DNA of 64,000 bases. Source: Acinetobacter pittii ATCC 19004 = CIP 70.29. GTDB lineage: Bacteria > Pseudomonadota > Gammaproteobacteria > Pseudomonadales > Moraxellaceae. Shown piece by piece: positions 45,645-55,933 of this stretch; position 1 is the stretch's first letter, and each line of letters opens with the position of its first letter. The stretch covers positions 748,030 to 812,029 of the forward strand of contig NZ_KB849790.1 in NCBI RefSeq assembly GCF_000369045.1, read 5' to 3'. The translations under genes were made by a program, and so were the position numbers. The notes under the pieces were generated by a model that worked only from the letters and a program-made list of their open reading frames with translations, was not told where the DNA came from and ran no database searches.

Positions 45645-47396
45645 ATGAATTACACCAACAATAAAAGAATTTTGACCCACTCCGCTTTATTACTTGCCAT
45701 GCTTGGTTCTTTGGCAGGCTGTGGAAGTGATAATGATGACGCAACGGTTCCCTCAATAACCAAACCACCGCAGTTATCTCCTGCTGTTGGCGTAAAAATG
45801 ACAGGAAGCTGTACGGACTTACTGGGATTTCAATACAACAATACGGTCATTAGCTCCTCCACTCTTCAAGAGGCAGGCACATTGACTGTCGCCAATAAAC
45901 CGATTGGCGCTCATTGTTTGGTTAAAGGTTATATGGATCAACGTATAAGCCCTGTTGATGGACAAACCTATCAAATTGGTTTTGAAATGCGCCTACCTGT
46001 TGACTGGAATGGTCGTTTTCTCTATCAAGGCAATGGCGGAACCGATGGTAATTTAGTAGCTGCAACGGGTCAGGTCGGTAGCGGTGGTCCACTGACCAAT
46101 GCCCTGCATGATGGTTTTGCTGTTATTTCTTCCGATGCAGGACATAATGCTTCACAAAATCCAATGTTTGGTTTAGACCCTCAAGCCAGAATTAACTACG
46201 GCTACGGTGCCATTACCAAACTCACGCCTATGGCAAAAAACCTAATTAAAGCCGCATATGGTAAATTGCCAGACCGCTCCTATGCAGGCGGTACATCTAA
46301 CGGCGGGCGTCACGCCATGATTGCTGCAACCCGTTTGGGCGACCAATATGACGGAATTTTAGCAAGTACACCGGGTTTTCACTTACCTCGTGCAGCCGCG
46401 GCTCAACTCTACACAGCACAACAGCTTCGTCGTGTCGCAACAGATGAAAATGACCTAAGTACTGCTCTAACTCTTCCAGAGCGCAAAGTATTAGCAAAAG
46501 CTATTTTAGATCGATGCGATGCCTTAGACGGTGTTGCAGATGGCTTGGTTCAAGATGTCGAGGCTTGCCGTACAGCTTTTGATATTCACAAAGATGTACC
46601 CGTTTGCTCAAGCACAAGAGATGGTACTTGTTTAAATACCGAACAAATTGATGTATTAGCCAACATTTACCGTGGTCCTATAAATTCGGCTGGACAAGCT
46701 CTCTATGCAACCCAGCCTTTCGACCCCGGTTTAGTCGGCAGTAACTGGGCAAGCTGGAAATTCGAATCTTCGGTGGGAACAGCACGTGACCCCGTTGCAG
46801 TCGGCATTCTTTTTCAGGTTCCACCAGACCCAACTGTGACTCAAAATTCTAGACAATTTGCCTTTAATTTTAACTTCGATACCGACTATCCAAAACTCTC
46901 GGCAACCAATGATGTATACACTGAAAGCTCGATGTCATTTATGATGCCACCTGATGAACTTAATCTAGGTAAACTCCGTAATCACGGTGGAAAAATGATT
47001 GTGGTACAAGGCACAGCAGACGGCGTCTTCTCTGTAGATGACACTCAAAATTGGTACGATCAACTGCTACAACACTATAAAAATGATGCAAATGGTACAG
47101 CACCTGAATTCGCACGTTTCTTTAGAGTTCCGGGCATGAACCATACCCGTGATGGCATTGCGACCGACCAATTTGATGCATTGAGTGCTTTAGTTAACTG
47201 GGTGGAATACGGGCAAGCACCTGACAAAATCATTGCGACTGCACGCGGCGCAGGTAACCCGAGTGGTCAAGTGAATACTGAGCTTCCACAAGGCTGGGCG
47301 CCAGACCGCACCCGTCCACTTTGCCCTTACCCACTCATTGCCCGTTACAATGGTCAAGGCGATAGCGAAAAAGCTGAAAACTTTAGCTGTAAATAA
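45645..47396 (+). CDS. hcaG: Chlorogenate/feruloyl esterase (tannase family), lipoprotein
   Basis: This 583-residue esterase is of the tannase and feruloyl esterase family. The start has a lipoprotein signal with C26 in SLAGCGSD, so it is anchored in the envelope. The nucleophile is in GGTSNGGRHAM (about 205-215), and the late Asp and His are in GTADGVFSVDDTQNWY and VPGMNHTRDG. HcaG of A. baylyi hydrolyses chlorogenate to caffeate and quinate; the position at the end of the hca run supports the same role. Several cysteine pairs suit the periplasm. Confidence 0.9.
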   Translation: MNYTNNKRILTHSALLLAMLGSLAGCGSDNDDATVPSITKPPQLSPAVGVKMTGSCTDLLGFQYNNTVISSSTLQEAGTLTVANKPIGAHCLVKGYMDQRISPVDGQTYQIGFEMRLPVDWNGRFLYQGNGGTDGNLVAATGQVGSGGPLTNALHDGFAVISSDAGHNASQNPMFGLDPQARINYGYGAITKLTPMAKNLIKAAYGKLPDRSYAGGTSNGGRHAMIAATRLGDQYDGILASTPGFHLPRAAAAQLYTAQQLRRVATDENDLSTALTLPERKVLAKAILDRCDALDGVADGLVQDVEACRTAFDIHKDVPVCSSTRDGTCLNTEQIDVLANIYRGPINSAGQALYATQPFDPGLVGSNWASWKFESSVGTARDPVAVGILFQVPPDPTVTQNSRQFAFNFNFDTDYPKLSATNDVYTESSMSFMMPPDELNLGKLRNHGGKMIVVQGTADGVFSVDDTQNWYDQLLQHYKNDANGTAPEFARFFRVPGMNHTRDGIATDQFDALSALVNWVEYGQAPDKIIATARGAGNPSGQVNTELPQGWAPDRTRPLCPYPLIARYNGQGDSEKAENFSCK

Positions 47397-47410
47397 CACC
47401 GTATAAAATT

Positions 47411-47440
47411 AAAAGAGAGCTTAAATAAGCTCTCTTTTTT
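47411..47440 (+). terminator. Terminator of the hca operon
   Basis: 12-bp stem AAAAGAGAGCTT/AAGCTCTCTTTT, 4-base loop, T run. Confidence 0.93.
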
Positions 47441-47461
47441 ATCTTGATCTTAGCTCAAGCT

Positions 47462-48175
47462 TTACTGCTTAAACTTTTTAATACTTTTAGACAAATGAGC
47501 TCGCATCATTTGTCGGGCCAATAAACCGTCCTGATCCACAATTGCGTTATAAATATTGACATGATCATGGTGAACCGCTTTTAAATATTCTTCGCGATTT
47601 TCAGGACTTTGCTCAATAGATTTAACACGTGCACGTGGAATAATTTTTTCGCCAAGATACTTTAAAAAATCAACGAAATATTGGTTTTCAGAAGCTTCAG
47701 CAATGGCAATATGGAAATCATAGTCAGCTTTCACCGTACCATCATTTGCATCTGAAGAAATATGTCGTTCAAAGTCTTCAAGCGCAGCTTTCATTTTATC
47801 AATATGGACTTGCTTACGGCGTTCAGATGCTAAAAAGACAGCTTCAGACTCAAGGCTAATCCGAAGCTCAAGCAAGGAAATAATGTCATTAATGGTTTCT
47901 AAACTGGCATTAGACAACAGAAAGTTTTGCTCAACAGTCTGCTCTTTTACAAAAGTACCAATCCCGTGACGAGTCTCGACAAACCCTAATGAACGCAACT
48001 CAGTAATTGCTTCGCGAATGACAGAACGGCTTACTTCAAAAGTTTCAATTAATTCAAGTTCGGTCGGGATCTTTTCTCCAACTTTAAATTCTCCAGACTG
48101 AATTTTTTCGATCAGTTGTTCTACAATAATCTGGCTTAGTTTTTTTGTTGATCTAGGTTTAATTGCGCTAGACAT
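47462..48175 (-). CDS. GntR family (FadR-type) regulator of sugar-acid genes
   Basis: The 237-residue protein has a winged helix in residues 10-80 (EQLIEKIQSGEFKVGEKIPTELELIETFEVSRSVIREAITELRSLGFVETRHGIGTFV) and an FCD effector domain after about 95. It is encoded next to and on the same strand as the glucarate-catabolic genes, so it is probably their repressor. The repeated ATGAYGTCA sites between gudD and the transporter are candidate operators. Confidence 0.88.
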   Translation of the reverse strand: MSSAIKPRSTKKLSQIIVEQLIEKIQSGEFKVGEKIPTELELIETFEVSRSVIREAITELRSLGFVETRHGIGTFVKEQTVEQNFLLSNASLETINDIISLLELRISLESEAVFLASERRKQVHIDKMKAALEDFERHISSDANDGTVKADYDFHIAIAEASENQYFVDFLKYLGEKIIPRARVKSIEQSPENREEYLKAVHHDHVNIYNAIVDQDGLLARQMMRAHLSKSIKKFKQ

Positions 48176-48371
48176 AATCTGAAGAACTCATGAAATGTTG
48201 AAAAAATTAGAAAATTCATTTTACTATAAACTTAGACGATAGTCATATTCGGTTTTTGTACCTCTAAGTTATTAAAATCAAAATATTTTATCTCTCTTAT
48301 CAAACCCTCACACATATTTAAAAAGTAAGCAACTTATGCTTCTGTTGATATTTAATAATGCGTTGAATAAG

Positions 48372-48410
48372 TTAAAAAATATGCAGCTCAATACCATTGA
48401 TTGAGCTGCA
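48372..48410 (-). terminator. Terminator of the kdgD-aldehyde dehydrogenase operon
   Basis: 11-bp inverted repeat TGCAGCTCAAT (48382-48392) with its complement (48400-48410) and a T run on the minus strand, just after the dehydrogenase stop. Confidence 0.88.
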
Positions 48411-48416
48411 CAACTT

Positions 48417-50003
48417 TTAAATTTGAGCCTGAGTTAATTGCCCATTGACCAGACGAGTAATCTGTAGTGGATTACTATCTTTTAATGCATCGGGTAATAA
48501 AACTTGTGGGGTATTTTGGAAACATACCGGACGCAAGAAACGCTCAATCGCTCCCGTACCCACCGAAGTTCCGCGTGCATCACTGGTTGCAGGGAAAGGG
48601 CCACCATGCACCATTGCATCAGACACTTCAACTCCTGTCGGGAAACCGTTAAACAATACACGGCCAGCTTTACCGGTTAGCAAATAAAGAAGCTCGCCTG
48701 CTTCAGACAACTCATTTTCATCACCAATAATGGTTGCCGTAAGCTGTCCACCTAAAGCCTCGATCCCTTTTAACAAAGTCGCTTCATCCTCTACGCCAAT
48801 CACAATCGACATTGGCCCGAAAACTTCATGTTGTAGTTTTGGGTTGCCTGACAATAAAACAGATTGATCCGCTTTAAATAGATGTGCTTTTGCTTGAGAA
48901 ACTAGCTCGGCCTCTTGTCCTGTCGCAATAACTTCAAAACCAGCGTCACTGTTTAGAGCATCAATACCTTGACGGTAGCTTTTTAAAGTTCCTTCATTCA
49001 ACATGACCTGAGGCACAGCTTTTTGCGTGCTTTCAGCTAAAGCTGCTACGAAACTGTCAAATTCAGGACCTTGTACGCCTAAAATTAACCCTGGTTTTGT
49101 ACAGAACTGACCACATCCTATATTAAATGAGGCAACCGTATCTTGTGCGATTTGTTCACCACGAGAATTCAGCGCTTGAGATAAAACCACTACAGGGTTC
49201 ACACTCGACATTTCAGCAAAGAATGGAATTGGCTGAGGACGGCTCTGCGCAAGGTTATAAAGTGCCATTCCACCTTCAAGAGAACCCGTAAAACCAGCTG
49301 CCTGAATCAGTGGATGTTCTACCAAGTTTGCGCCAATACGGCCGCCAAAAATCATATTGAATGTGCCTTTAGGCATATCGCAAACTTCGATTGCTTTTTC
49401 AATGGCTTCTGCAACAAGCTCAGCAGTTGCCATATGGCCAGAGTGTGCTTTAAAGACAACCGGACACCCTGCTGCTAAAGCAGCTACGGTATCACCGCCT
49501 GCAGTTGAAAATGCAAGTGGGAAATTACTCGCGCCAAACACAGCAACCGGTCCTACCCCAACTTTATATTGACGCAAATCAACACGCGGCAAAGGCTTAC
49601 GTTCTGGTAATGCCACATCAATACGAGCACCATAAAAATCGCCACGGCGTAAAAGTTCAGCAAACAGTCGAAGCTGACCAGTAACACGGCCTGTCTCTCC
49701 TTGAAGACGAGCAAGTGGTAAGCCTGTTTCAAGTGAAGCGACTTCTTGCAGGTTCGCACCTAATACTTCAATTTGGCGAGCAATTTCTTCAAGAAAAGAG
49801 GCACGTTGCTCTTGAGAAGTTTGGCTATAAACTAAAAAAGCGTTATGTGCAGCTTGAGCAGCTTGATCCACTTCTTCAAGGGTCGCCTGACTAAATACAT
49901 AACCTGTTGGCTCATAGTCTTTTGCAGCTATACTTTCTAGAGCTGGCGCATTTGCAGCAACACGTTGACCATTAATAAACTGCCGACCGTTATTTTTACT
50001 CAT
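48417..50003 (-). CDS. Alpha-ketoglutarate semialdehyde dehydrogenase (NADP+ type)
   Basis: The 528-residue aldehyde dehydrogenase oxidises 2,5-dioxopentanoate to 2-oxoglutarate, the final step of glucarate and galactarate breakdown. It has VFGASNFPLAFSTAGGDTVAALAAGCPVVFKAH, the catalytic Cys in NIGCGQFCTKPG and GRVLFNGFPTGVEV. The Cys context and greater length mark the branch that uses NADP+. It follows kdgD by 30 bases in one operon, which supports the function. Confidence 0.92.
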   Translation of the reverse strand: MSKNNGRQFINGQRVAANAPALESIAAKDYEPTGYVFSQATLEEVDQAAQAAHNAFLVYSQTSQEQRASFLEEIARQIEVLGANLQEVASLETGLPLARLQGETGRVTGQLRLFAELLRRGDFYGARIDVALPERKPLPRVDLRQYKVGVGPVAVFGASNFPLAFSTAGGDTVAALAAGCPVVFKAHSGHMATAELVAEAIEKAIEVCDMPKGTFNMIFGGRIGANLVEHPLIQAAGFTGSLEGGMALYNLAQSRPQPIPFFAEMSSVNPVVVLSQALNSRGEQIAQDTVASFNIGCGQFCTKPGLILGVQGPEFDSFVAALAESTQKAVPQVMLNEGTLKSYRQGIDALNSDAGFEVIATGQEAELVSQAKAHLFKADQSVLLSGNPKLQHEVFGPMSIVIGVEDEATLLKGIEALGGQLTATIIGDENELSEAGELLYLLTGKAGRVLFNGFPTGVEVSDAMVHGGPFPATSDARGTSVGTGAIERFLRPVCFQNTPQVLLPDALKDSNPLQITRLVNGQLTQAQI

Positions 50004-50033
50004 TTTAAAGCTCCAATACCTAAATAGTTAGAA

Positions 50034-50945
50034 TTATTGCGGACCAAGTGTCGCAATGAGCGCAGCCAAATCTTCATAGTCTGCTTGAGTTAAATCACTT
50101 AATGGCGGACGTACTGGACCTGCATCATGTCCAATAATTTTGGCACCTGCTTTAATCATGCTTACCGCATAACCTGATTTACGGTCGCGAATTTTAATCA
50201 ATGGCAAGAAGAAATCTTTAATCAAACGATTGGTTGTTTCAAAGTCATCACTGCGAAGCGCGTTATAAAACTCCATTGCAGTCTTTGGAATAAAATTAAA
50301 TACAGCTGATGAATAAACTGGGCAACCTAAGGCTTTATATGGCGCTGCAAAAACTTCTGCTGTTGGTAAACCACCTAAATATGACAAACGATCACCCATA
50401 GTCTGAGTCACTGCTGTCATCATATCGATTTGACCAGAGCTGTCTTTAAAGCCGATTAAGTTCGGGCACATCTCGGCTAACTTTTGGATTGAATCGAGAT
50501 TTAATCTTGAAACGCTACGGTTATAAAAAATTACGCCAAAGTCTACTGAGTTACATACTTGCTTAACGTGTTCGATCAAACCTTCTTGGCTTGCTTCAGT
50601 TAAGTAATGCGGCATTAACAAAATACCGTGTGCACCTAAGCGCTCTGCTTCTTTTGCCTGTTCAATCGCCTGACGTGTCGGACCACCTGCCCCAGCAATA
50701 ATCGGTACACTACCTTTACAAGTATCGACAGCTGTTTTAATCACGTCAGAGTATTCACTTCCAGTTAACGAGAAAAACTCGCCTGTACCACCTGCAGCAA
50801 ATAAAGCACTTGCGCCGTATGGTGCTAACCACTCAAGACGTTTTGCATAAGAAGATTTATTAAAGTCCCCATTTTGGTCAAAGTCAGTAACCGGAAAAGA
50901 AAGAAGGCCATCAGAAACAATGTTTTTTAACTCAAGAGCATCCAT
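50034..50945 (-). CDS. kdgD: 5-dehydro-4-deoxyglucarate dehydratase
   Basis: This class I aldolase-fold lyase turns 5-keto-4-deoxy-glucarate into 2,5-dioxopentanoate, water and CO2. The 303-residue product starts [23 protein letters not shown], aligned with known KdgD starts. [10 protein letters not shown], the Tyr in VIFYNR and the Schiff-base Lys (K167 in IGFKDSSG) are present. Starts upstream at 50963 and 50981 are possible but add residues that relatives lack. It forms an operon with the dehydrogenase downstream. Confidence 0.93.
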   Translation of the reverse strand: MDALELKNIVSDGLLSFPVTDFDQNGDFNKSSYAKRLEWLAPYGASALFAAGGTGEFFSLTGSEYSDVIKTAVDTCKGSVPIIAGAGGPTRQAIEQAKEAERLGAHGILLMPHYLTEASQEGLIEHVKQVCNSVDFGVIFYNRSVSRLNLDSIQKLAEMCPNLIGFKDSSGQIDMMTAVTQTMGDRLSYLGGLPTAEVFAAPYKALGCPVYSSAVFNFIPKTAMEFYNALRSDDFETTNRLIKDFFLPLIKIRDRKSGYAVSMIKAGAKIIGHDAGPVRPPLSDLTQADYEDLAALIATLGPQ

Positions 50946-51133
50946 TAGAAAATATCCATACATGTTTATGTTGTCGGACATCTTACATCATAAATTTTAT
51001 TTTAATCAATATATTTTTTCCTCTGAAAAATTAAATTTTTTAAAAAGATCAAAGTTCATTATCCAAAATGATTTAACATATTGTTTTATAAAATATAGTT
51101 AAAATTCTTAATTTTAGGACTAATCGTTAGACA

Positions 51134-51159
51134 TAAAAAAAGCTGCCCATATGGACAGC
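51134..51159 (-). terminator. Terminator of gudD
   Basis: Stem GCTG-CC/GG-CAGC with one mismatch, followed on the minus strand by seven T. It sits between gudD and kdgD, so the latter likely has its own promoter in 50946-51130. Confidence 0.75.
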
Positions 51160-51211
51160 AAAGTATTAAGAAAATTCAAAAAGCGAATTTTTCAAAAATA
51201 TCGGTAAAATA

Positions 51212-52546
51212 TTAACGAACCAAACACGGCTTTTTATTATTAAATGACCAGTTTGGTATTAAAAACTGCATCGCATCAGCATCATTACGAGCCCCTAAAC
51301 CTTTTAATTTATAAAGTTCATGGGCTTGGTTAATTCGATCCCAGTCCAACTCGACACCAAGTCCCGGTGCTGTTGGTACCTGAATTTTACCGTCTTTAAT
51401 TTCAAGCGGTGCTTTAGTCAGTTGATCTGTACCTTCTTGCCAAATCCAGTGCGTATCAATTGCCGTTACCTTACCTACCGCAGCGGCAGCAACATGGGTA
51501 AACATGGCAAGTGAAATATCAAAGTGATTATTAGAATGCGAACCCCACGTTAAGTTATACATATTGCAGAGCTGTGAAACTCGAACCGAACCTTCCAATG
51601 TCCAAAAATGTGGATCAGCCAAAGGAATATCAACAGCTTGCAATTGAATACTATGCGACATTTCTCGCCAGTCCGTAGCAATCATATTGGTCGCAGTGGA
51701 TAAGCCTGTTGCACGTTTAAACTCGGCCATAATTTCACGGCTTGAATAACCTTGTTCTGCACCACACGGGTCTTCCGCATAGGCCAGCACACCTTTTAAA
51801 TGTTTACCTAAAGCAATTGCTTCATCTAAAAACCATGCTCCGTTTGGATCAAGTGTCACACGCGCATCCGGGAAACGGCGCGCGATTGCTGTAACAGCTT
51901 CAGCTTCTTGTTCGCCCTGTAATACACCACCTTTTAACTTAAAGTCTTTAAAACCATAACGGTCATAAGATGCTTCTGCTAAACGCTGTACTGCCTCGGG
52001 TGTTAACGCTTTTTCATGACGGACTTTATACCAGTCATGGTTATGCTTAGGTGTAGTCGCATAGTCTAATGAAGTCTGTTTTCGGTCACCGATAAAGAAT
52101 AAATATCCTAAAACTTCAACTTCACTACGTTGCTGGCCTTCACCTAGTAAGCTTGCGACATTCACATTTAAATGCTTGCCAAGCAAATCCAGTAATGCTG
52201 ACTCATAAGCCGTTACAACATGAATTGTGGTACGTAAATCAAAGGTTTGATTGCCTCGACCACCACTGTCACGATCAGCAAAAGTTTGCTGAATTTTTTT
52301 AAGTAGATTTTTATATTCGCCAATCGGCTGCCCTTCTACCAAGGCTTTAGCATCATTTAATGTCGCTAAAATTTTTTCTCCACCCGGAATTTCACCTACA
52401 CCAATATTTCCAGAGTTATCTTCGATAATAAGTATGTTACGAGTGAAATAAGGTCCATGAGCACCACTCAAATTGAGCAGCATGCTGTCATGTCCAGCAA
52501 CAGGAATTACTCGAATTGATTTAACGATAGGTGTAGAGGTCGCCAT
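51212..52546 (-). CDS. gudD: Glucarate dehydratase
   Basis: This enolase-superfamily enzyme dehydrates D-glucarate (and idarate) to 5-keto-4-deoxy-glucarate. At 444 residues it is near E. coli GudD. KLKGGVL carries the catalytic lysine of the KxK-like segment (FKDFKLKGG), followed by [14 protein letters not shown] and the HSNNH segment with the catalytic His-Asp. The ATG at 52546 has AGGAG 8 bases upstream, so the ATG at 52564, which overlaps that site, is rejected. It is divergent from the transporter gene. Confidence 0.95.
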   Translation of the reverse strand: MATSTPIVKSIRVIPVAGHDSMLLNLSGAHGPYFTRNILIIEDNSGNIGVGEIPGGEKILATLNDAKALVEGQPIGEYKNLLKKIQQTFADRDSGGRGNQTFDLRTTIHVVTAYESALLDLLGKHLNVNVASLLGEGQQRSEVEVLGYLFFIGDRKQTSLDYATTPKHNHDWYKVRHEKALTPEAVQRLAEASYDRYGFKDFKLKGGVLQGEQEAEAVTAIARRFPDARVTLDPNGAWFLDEAIALGKHLKGVLAYAEDPCGAEQGYSSREIMAEFKRATGLSTATNMIATDWREMSHSIQLQAVDIPLADPHFWTLEGSVRVSQLCNMYNLTWGSHSNNHFDISLAMFTHVAAAAVGKVTAIDTHWIWQEGTDQLTKAPLEIKDGKIQVPTAPGLGVELDWDRINQAHELYKLKGLGARNDADAMQFLIPNWSFNNKKPCLVR

Positions 52547-52676
52547 TAAAATACTCCTTGGCATTCTGATACTATTTTTTCATTACCAAAACTTATAAGA
52601 CATCAGACAACTTGTCAATATAAACCCGCATAAAAATTATTTTTCGACCCTACTTGCCAAAATAATATTTTTAATC

Positions 52677-52692
52677 ATATGATGTCATACAT
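52677..52692. promoter_or_regulatory. Candidate GntR operator 1 in the gudD/gudP interval
   Basis: TATGATGTCATA-like sequence with the core ATGATGTCA (52679-52687), near palindromic. It shares ATGAYGTCA with a second site 95 bases away. Confidence 0.45.
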
Positions 52693-52771
52693 CTAAAGAC
52701 GCGGTTTTAGAACTAGGACTATAGAGTAGATACAAAATTCCGTTTTCTCATCTATTCTATCGATGAATTTG

Positions 52772-52784
52772 ACATGACGTCACC
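52772..52784. promoter_or_regulatory. Candidate GntR operator 2 in the gudD/gudP interval
   Basis: CATGACGTCAC contains the palindrome TGACGTCA (52775-52782). Together with operator 1 it lies between the divergent gudD and transporter starts. Confidence 0.45.
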
Positions 52785-52831
52785 TATTTCACGGATATGC
52801 AAATAGGTCGATTATTAAAAAGAGTTTGTAT

Positions 52832-54190
52832 ATGGATAATCTGCAAACAAATATTGCTGTAGTGACTCAGCAAAGAGCCAAACATACAAAAACTCGCTAC
52901 TACATTCTTGCGATGATTTTTTTGGTCACGGCTTTTAATTACGGTGATCGTGCAACCCTTTCAATGGCTGCAACGCCAATGTCTCATGAGCTGGGAATCG
53001 ACTCAGTCACCATGGGTTATATTTTCTCGGCCTTTGCATGGGCCTATGTAATTGGTCAAATTCCAGGTGGTTGGCTACTCGATAAGTTTGGTGCTCGCCG
53101 TGTATATTTCTGGAGTCTGTTTTTATGGTCTTTATTCACGGTTTTAATCGGTTTTACCGACATTTTAGGTGATACTGCGACCATCATTACTTCACTCTTT
53201 GTACTCAGATTTTTAGTTGGTTTGTCTGAGTCGCCTGCTTTTCCGGGTAACAGTAAAATTGCTGCCGCATGGTTTCCAACCAAAGAACGTGGAACTGCCG
53301 CTGCCATTTTTAACTCATCCTCTTATTTCTCAACCGTACTTTTTGCTCCCCTAATGGGTTGGCTTGTTGCAACCGTCCACTGGCAGTCTATTTTCTGGGT
53401 CATGGGTGGTCTTGGAATCATTCTTTCCTTTATCTGGCTTAAGGTCATTTATAGCCCAACCAATCATCCAACAGTAAATCCCGAAGAAGTAAAATATATT
53501 GCTTCAGAAGGTGCTTTACTCGACATGGGTGAAAATAGCCAAAATAGTAAAAAAGAGAAAATTACTTGGAGTAAAGTTAAACAATTGCTTGCTTCACGTA
53601 TGATGCTCGGTATTTTTATTGGGCAATATTGTGTAAATACACTGACCTATTTTTTCTTGACTTGGTTCCCTGTTTACCTTGTCAAAGAAAGACATCTCAG
53701 CATTTTAGAGGCTGGTTTTGCAGCAGTTGCACCTGCACTCTGCGGCTTTGTAGGTGGAATTTTAGGTGGCTTGATTTCAGATAAGTTAATTCGAATGAAT
53801 TACAGCTTAAGCTTTTCAAGAAAGCTACCTATCGTAGTCGGATTCTTGGTTTCAACCTCAATCATTATGTGTAATTACGTCGACTCTCAAGCAGCAATTG
53901 TATTCTTTATGTCCTTATCTTTCTTTGGGAAAGGCATCGGCTCTTTAGGTTGGGCAGTCATGTCTGATGTTGCACCAAAAGAAATGGTGGGCTTATCAGG
54001 AGGAATGATGAATGCGTTTGGTAATACGGCAGGAATCGTGACCCCAATTGTGATCGGCTATATCTTAGCAAGTACTGGTTCTTTCAACCTTGCATTGACT
54101 TATGTCGGTGTGCATGCGATTGCAGCAGTGATTTGCTATACCGCTATTGTCGGCAAAATCCAGCGCTTCGAGTTAAAACCTACCTCTTAA
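52832..54190 (+). CDS. gudP: MFS glucarate/galactarate transporter
   Basis: This 452-residue carrier of the ACS family is GudP/GarP-like. YYILAMIFLVTAFNYGDRATLSMAATPMSHELG forms the first membrane segment and loop, and AYVIGQIPGGWLLDKFGARRVYF and FLVGLSESPAFPGNSKIAAAWFPTKERGTAAA are typical of hexarate carriers. It is divergent from gudD and ahead of garD. The ATG at 52832 has AAGAG upstream; a TTG at 52826 is rejected. Confidence 0.9.
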   Translation: MDNLQTNIAVVTQQRAKHTKTRYYILAMIFLVTAFNYGDRATLSMAATPMSHELGIDSVTMGYIFSAFAWAYVIGQIPGGWLLDKFGARRVYFWSLFLWSLFTVLIGFTDILGDTATIITSLFVLRFLVGLSESPAFPGNSKIAAAWFPTKERGTAAAIFNSSSYFSTVLFAPLMGWLVATVHWQSIFWVMGGLGIILSFIWLKVIYSPTNHPTVNPEEVKYIASEGALLDMGENSQNSKKEKITWSKVKQLLASRMMLGIFIGQYCVNTLTYFFLTWFPVYLVKERHLSILEAGFAAVAPALCGFVGGILGGLISDKLIRMNYSLSFSRKLPIVVGFLVSTSIIMCNYVDSQAAIVFFMSLSFFGKGIGSLGWAVMSDVAPKEMVGLSGGMMNAFGNTAGIVTPIVIGYILASTGSFNLALTYVGVHAIAAVICYTAIVGKIQRFELKPTS

Positions 54191-54198
54191 AACTTTAA

Positions 54199-54231
54199 GT
54201 CATAACGCTTAACTAACTTAAGCGTTATGAC
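54199..54231 (+). promoter_or_regulatory. Long hairpin between gudP and garD
   Basis: 14-bp perfect stem GTCATAACGCTTAA (54199-54212) with its complement (54218-54231), 5-base loop, followed by a weak pyrimidine-rich tract. It may be a partial terminator or a stability element that lowers garD relative to gudP. Confidence 0.6.
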
Positions 54232-54260
54232 CTCTCTTCAAATGTATACAAGGAATGATC

Positions 54261-55808
54261 ATGCTGAAGCCTCTCCTCATAAGAATTAGTCCTCTTGATA
54301 ATGTAGCCATTGTAGTGAATGACGGCGGTTTACCACCTTCTACACATATTGAAGAATACCAACTCATCTTGGTTGATCATGTGCCGCAGGGACATAAAGT
54401 TTTATTAAAGTCATTAAAGCAAGGTGAAGCAATTGTTCGTTATGGGGAAATTATTGGTTATGCAAATAAAGATTTATCCGCAGGTTCATGGGTAAATGAA
54501 GCCGTTACCCAAATGCCTAAGGCACCTGAGCTAGATGATCTTGAGTTAGCAACTCGTCCTGATCCAAAGCTTCCAACCTTGAGCGGATATACATTTAAAG
54601 GTTATAAAAATAAAGATGGCAGTGTCGGCACAAAGAATATTTTAGGTATTACAACCAGTGTTAACTGTGTTGAAGGTATTGTCGATTATGTCGTTAAAAT
54701 TATTGAACGTGATTTACTTCCTAAATATTCAAATGTAGATGGTGTAGTCGGATTAAATCATTTATATGGTTGTGGCGTGGCAATCGATGCACCCGCTGCA
54801 ATTGTTCCTATTCGTACAATTCATAATCTTGCACTCAACCCTAATTTTGGTGGAGAAATTATGGTTGTGAGTCTGGGCTGCGAAAAAATGCAACCCGAAC
54901 GTCTTCTAAACATTCCTAAAGAAAACAAATATATTCCCCTAGCAAACGAAGATATTATTCAATTGCAAGATGAACGCCACAACGGTTTTGAAAGTATGGT
55001 CAACCATATTTTATCCGTGGCGGAACAACACCTTGAAAAGCTTAATCAACGTACTCGAGAAGAAGTCCCAGCTTCTCATTTAGTTGTAGGCATGCAATGT
55101 GGTGGGAGTGATGCATTTTCGGGAGTTACCTCTAACCCTGCCGTTGGTTTCGCAGCTGACCTGATTGTGCAATGTGGCGGTACAGTCATGTTTTCGGAAG
55201 TTACAGAAGTCCGCGATGGCATTCACCTACTTACTCCACGTGCAGCAAATGAACAAGTTGCCAAAGATTTAATTCGAGAAATGAAATGGTACGATGACTA
55301 CTTAGCAGCAGGCCAAGTGGACCGAAGTGCCAATACCACACCCGGCAATAAAAAAGGTGGACTGAATAACATTGTAGAAAAAGCGATGGGATCGATCGCC
55401 AAATCGGGCCGCTCACCTATTGTAGAAGTTCTCGCACCGGGTCAAAGACCAACTAAAAAAGGATTAATTTTTGCGGCAACGCCATCAAGTGACTTTATCT
55501 GTGGTACGCAGCAAATGGCATCGGGTATTACCGTTCAAGTATTTACCACAGGCCGCGGTACACCCTATGGGTTGGCAGCCGTACCTGTCATTAAAATGGC
55601 AAGCCGAAACAATATTGCAAACCGTTGGTATGACCTAATTGATATCAGTGCTGGCGATATTGCGATTGGGAAGAAAACTATTGAAGGAGTGGGCTGGGAA
55701 CTTTTTGAAATGATTTTACGCGTGGCTAGTGGTGAGCAGCAAACGTGGTCGGACCGTTGGGGTATTCATAACTCACTCGCTGTATTTAACCCTGCACCAG
55801 TGACCTAA
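54261..55808 (+). CDS. garD: Galactarate dehydratase
   Basis: This 515-residue lyase of the UxaA family acts on D-galactarate to give 5-keto-4-deoxy-glucarate, joining the glucarate route before KdgD. The N-terminal SAF-like domain (1-90) is followed by the catalytic part with [34 protein letters not shown] and [10 protein letters not shown]. The ATG at 54261 has AGGA at 6 bases; the ATG at 54255 abuts that site and is rejected. Confidence 0.93.
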   Translation: MLKPLLIRISPLDNVAIVVNDGGLPPSTHIEEYQLILVDHVPQGHKVLLKSLKQGEAIVRYGEIIGYANKDLSAGSWVNEAVTQMPKAPELDDLELATRPDPKLPTLSGYTFKGYKNKDGSVGTKNILGITTSVNCVEGIVDYVVKIIERDLLPKYSNVDGVVGLNHLYGCGVAIDAPAAIVPIRTIHNLALNPNFGGEIMVVSLGCEKMQPERLLNIPKENKYIPLANEDIIQLQDERHNGFESMVNHILSVAEQHLEKLNQRTREEVPASHLVVGMQCGGSDAFSGVTSNPAVGFAADLIVQCGGTVMFSEVTEVRDGIHLLTPRAANEQVAKDLIREMKWYDDYLAAGQVDRSANTTPGNKKGGLNNIVEKAMGSIAKSGRSPIVEVLAPGQRPTKKGLIFAATPSSDFICGTQQMASGITVQVFTTGRGTPYGLAAVPVIKMASRNNIANRWYDLIDISAGDIAIGKKTIEGVGWELFEMILRVASGEQQTWSDRWGIHNSLAVFNPAPVT

Positions 55809-55818
55809 TAAGGTTTAG

Positions 55819-55848
55819 AAGATGAGGTTATATCACCTCATCTTTCTT
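55819..55848 (+). terminator. Terminator of garD
   Basis: 9-10 bp stem AGATGAGGT/ACCTCATCT, 6-base loop, T-rich end. Confidence 0.85.
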
Positions 55849-55933
55849 ATTTCCCCTATTAATTACGACACATTTCACTAAAACTTAACAGCGCTGCTAA
55901 AATAACATCGAAAATTAAGAACTGTATTTCTCT

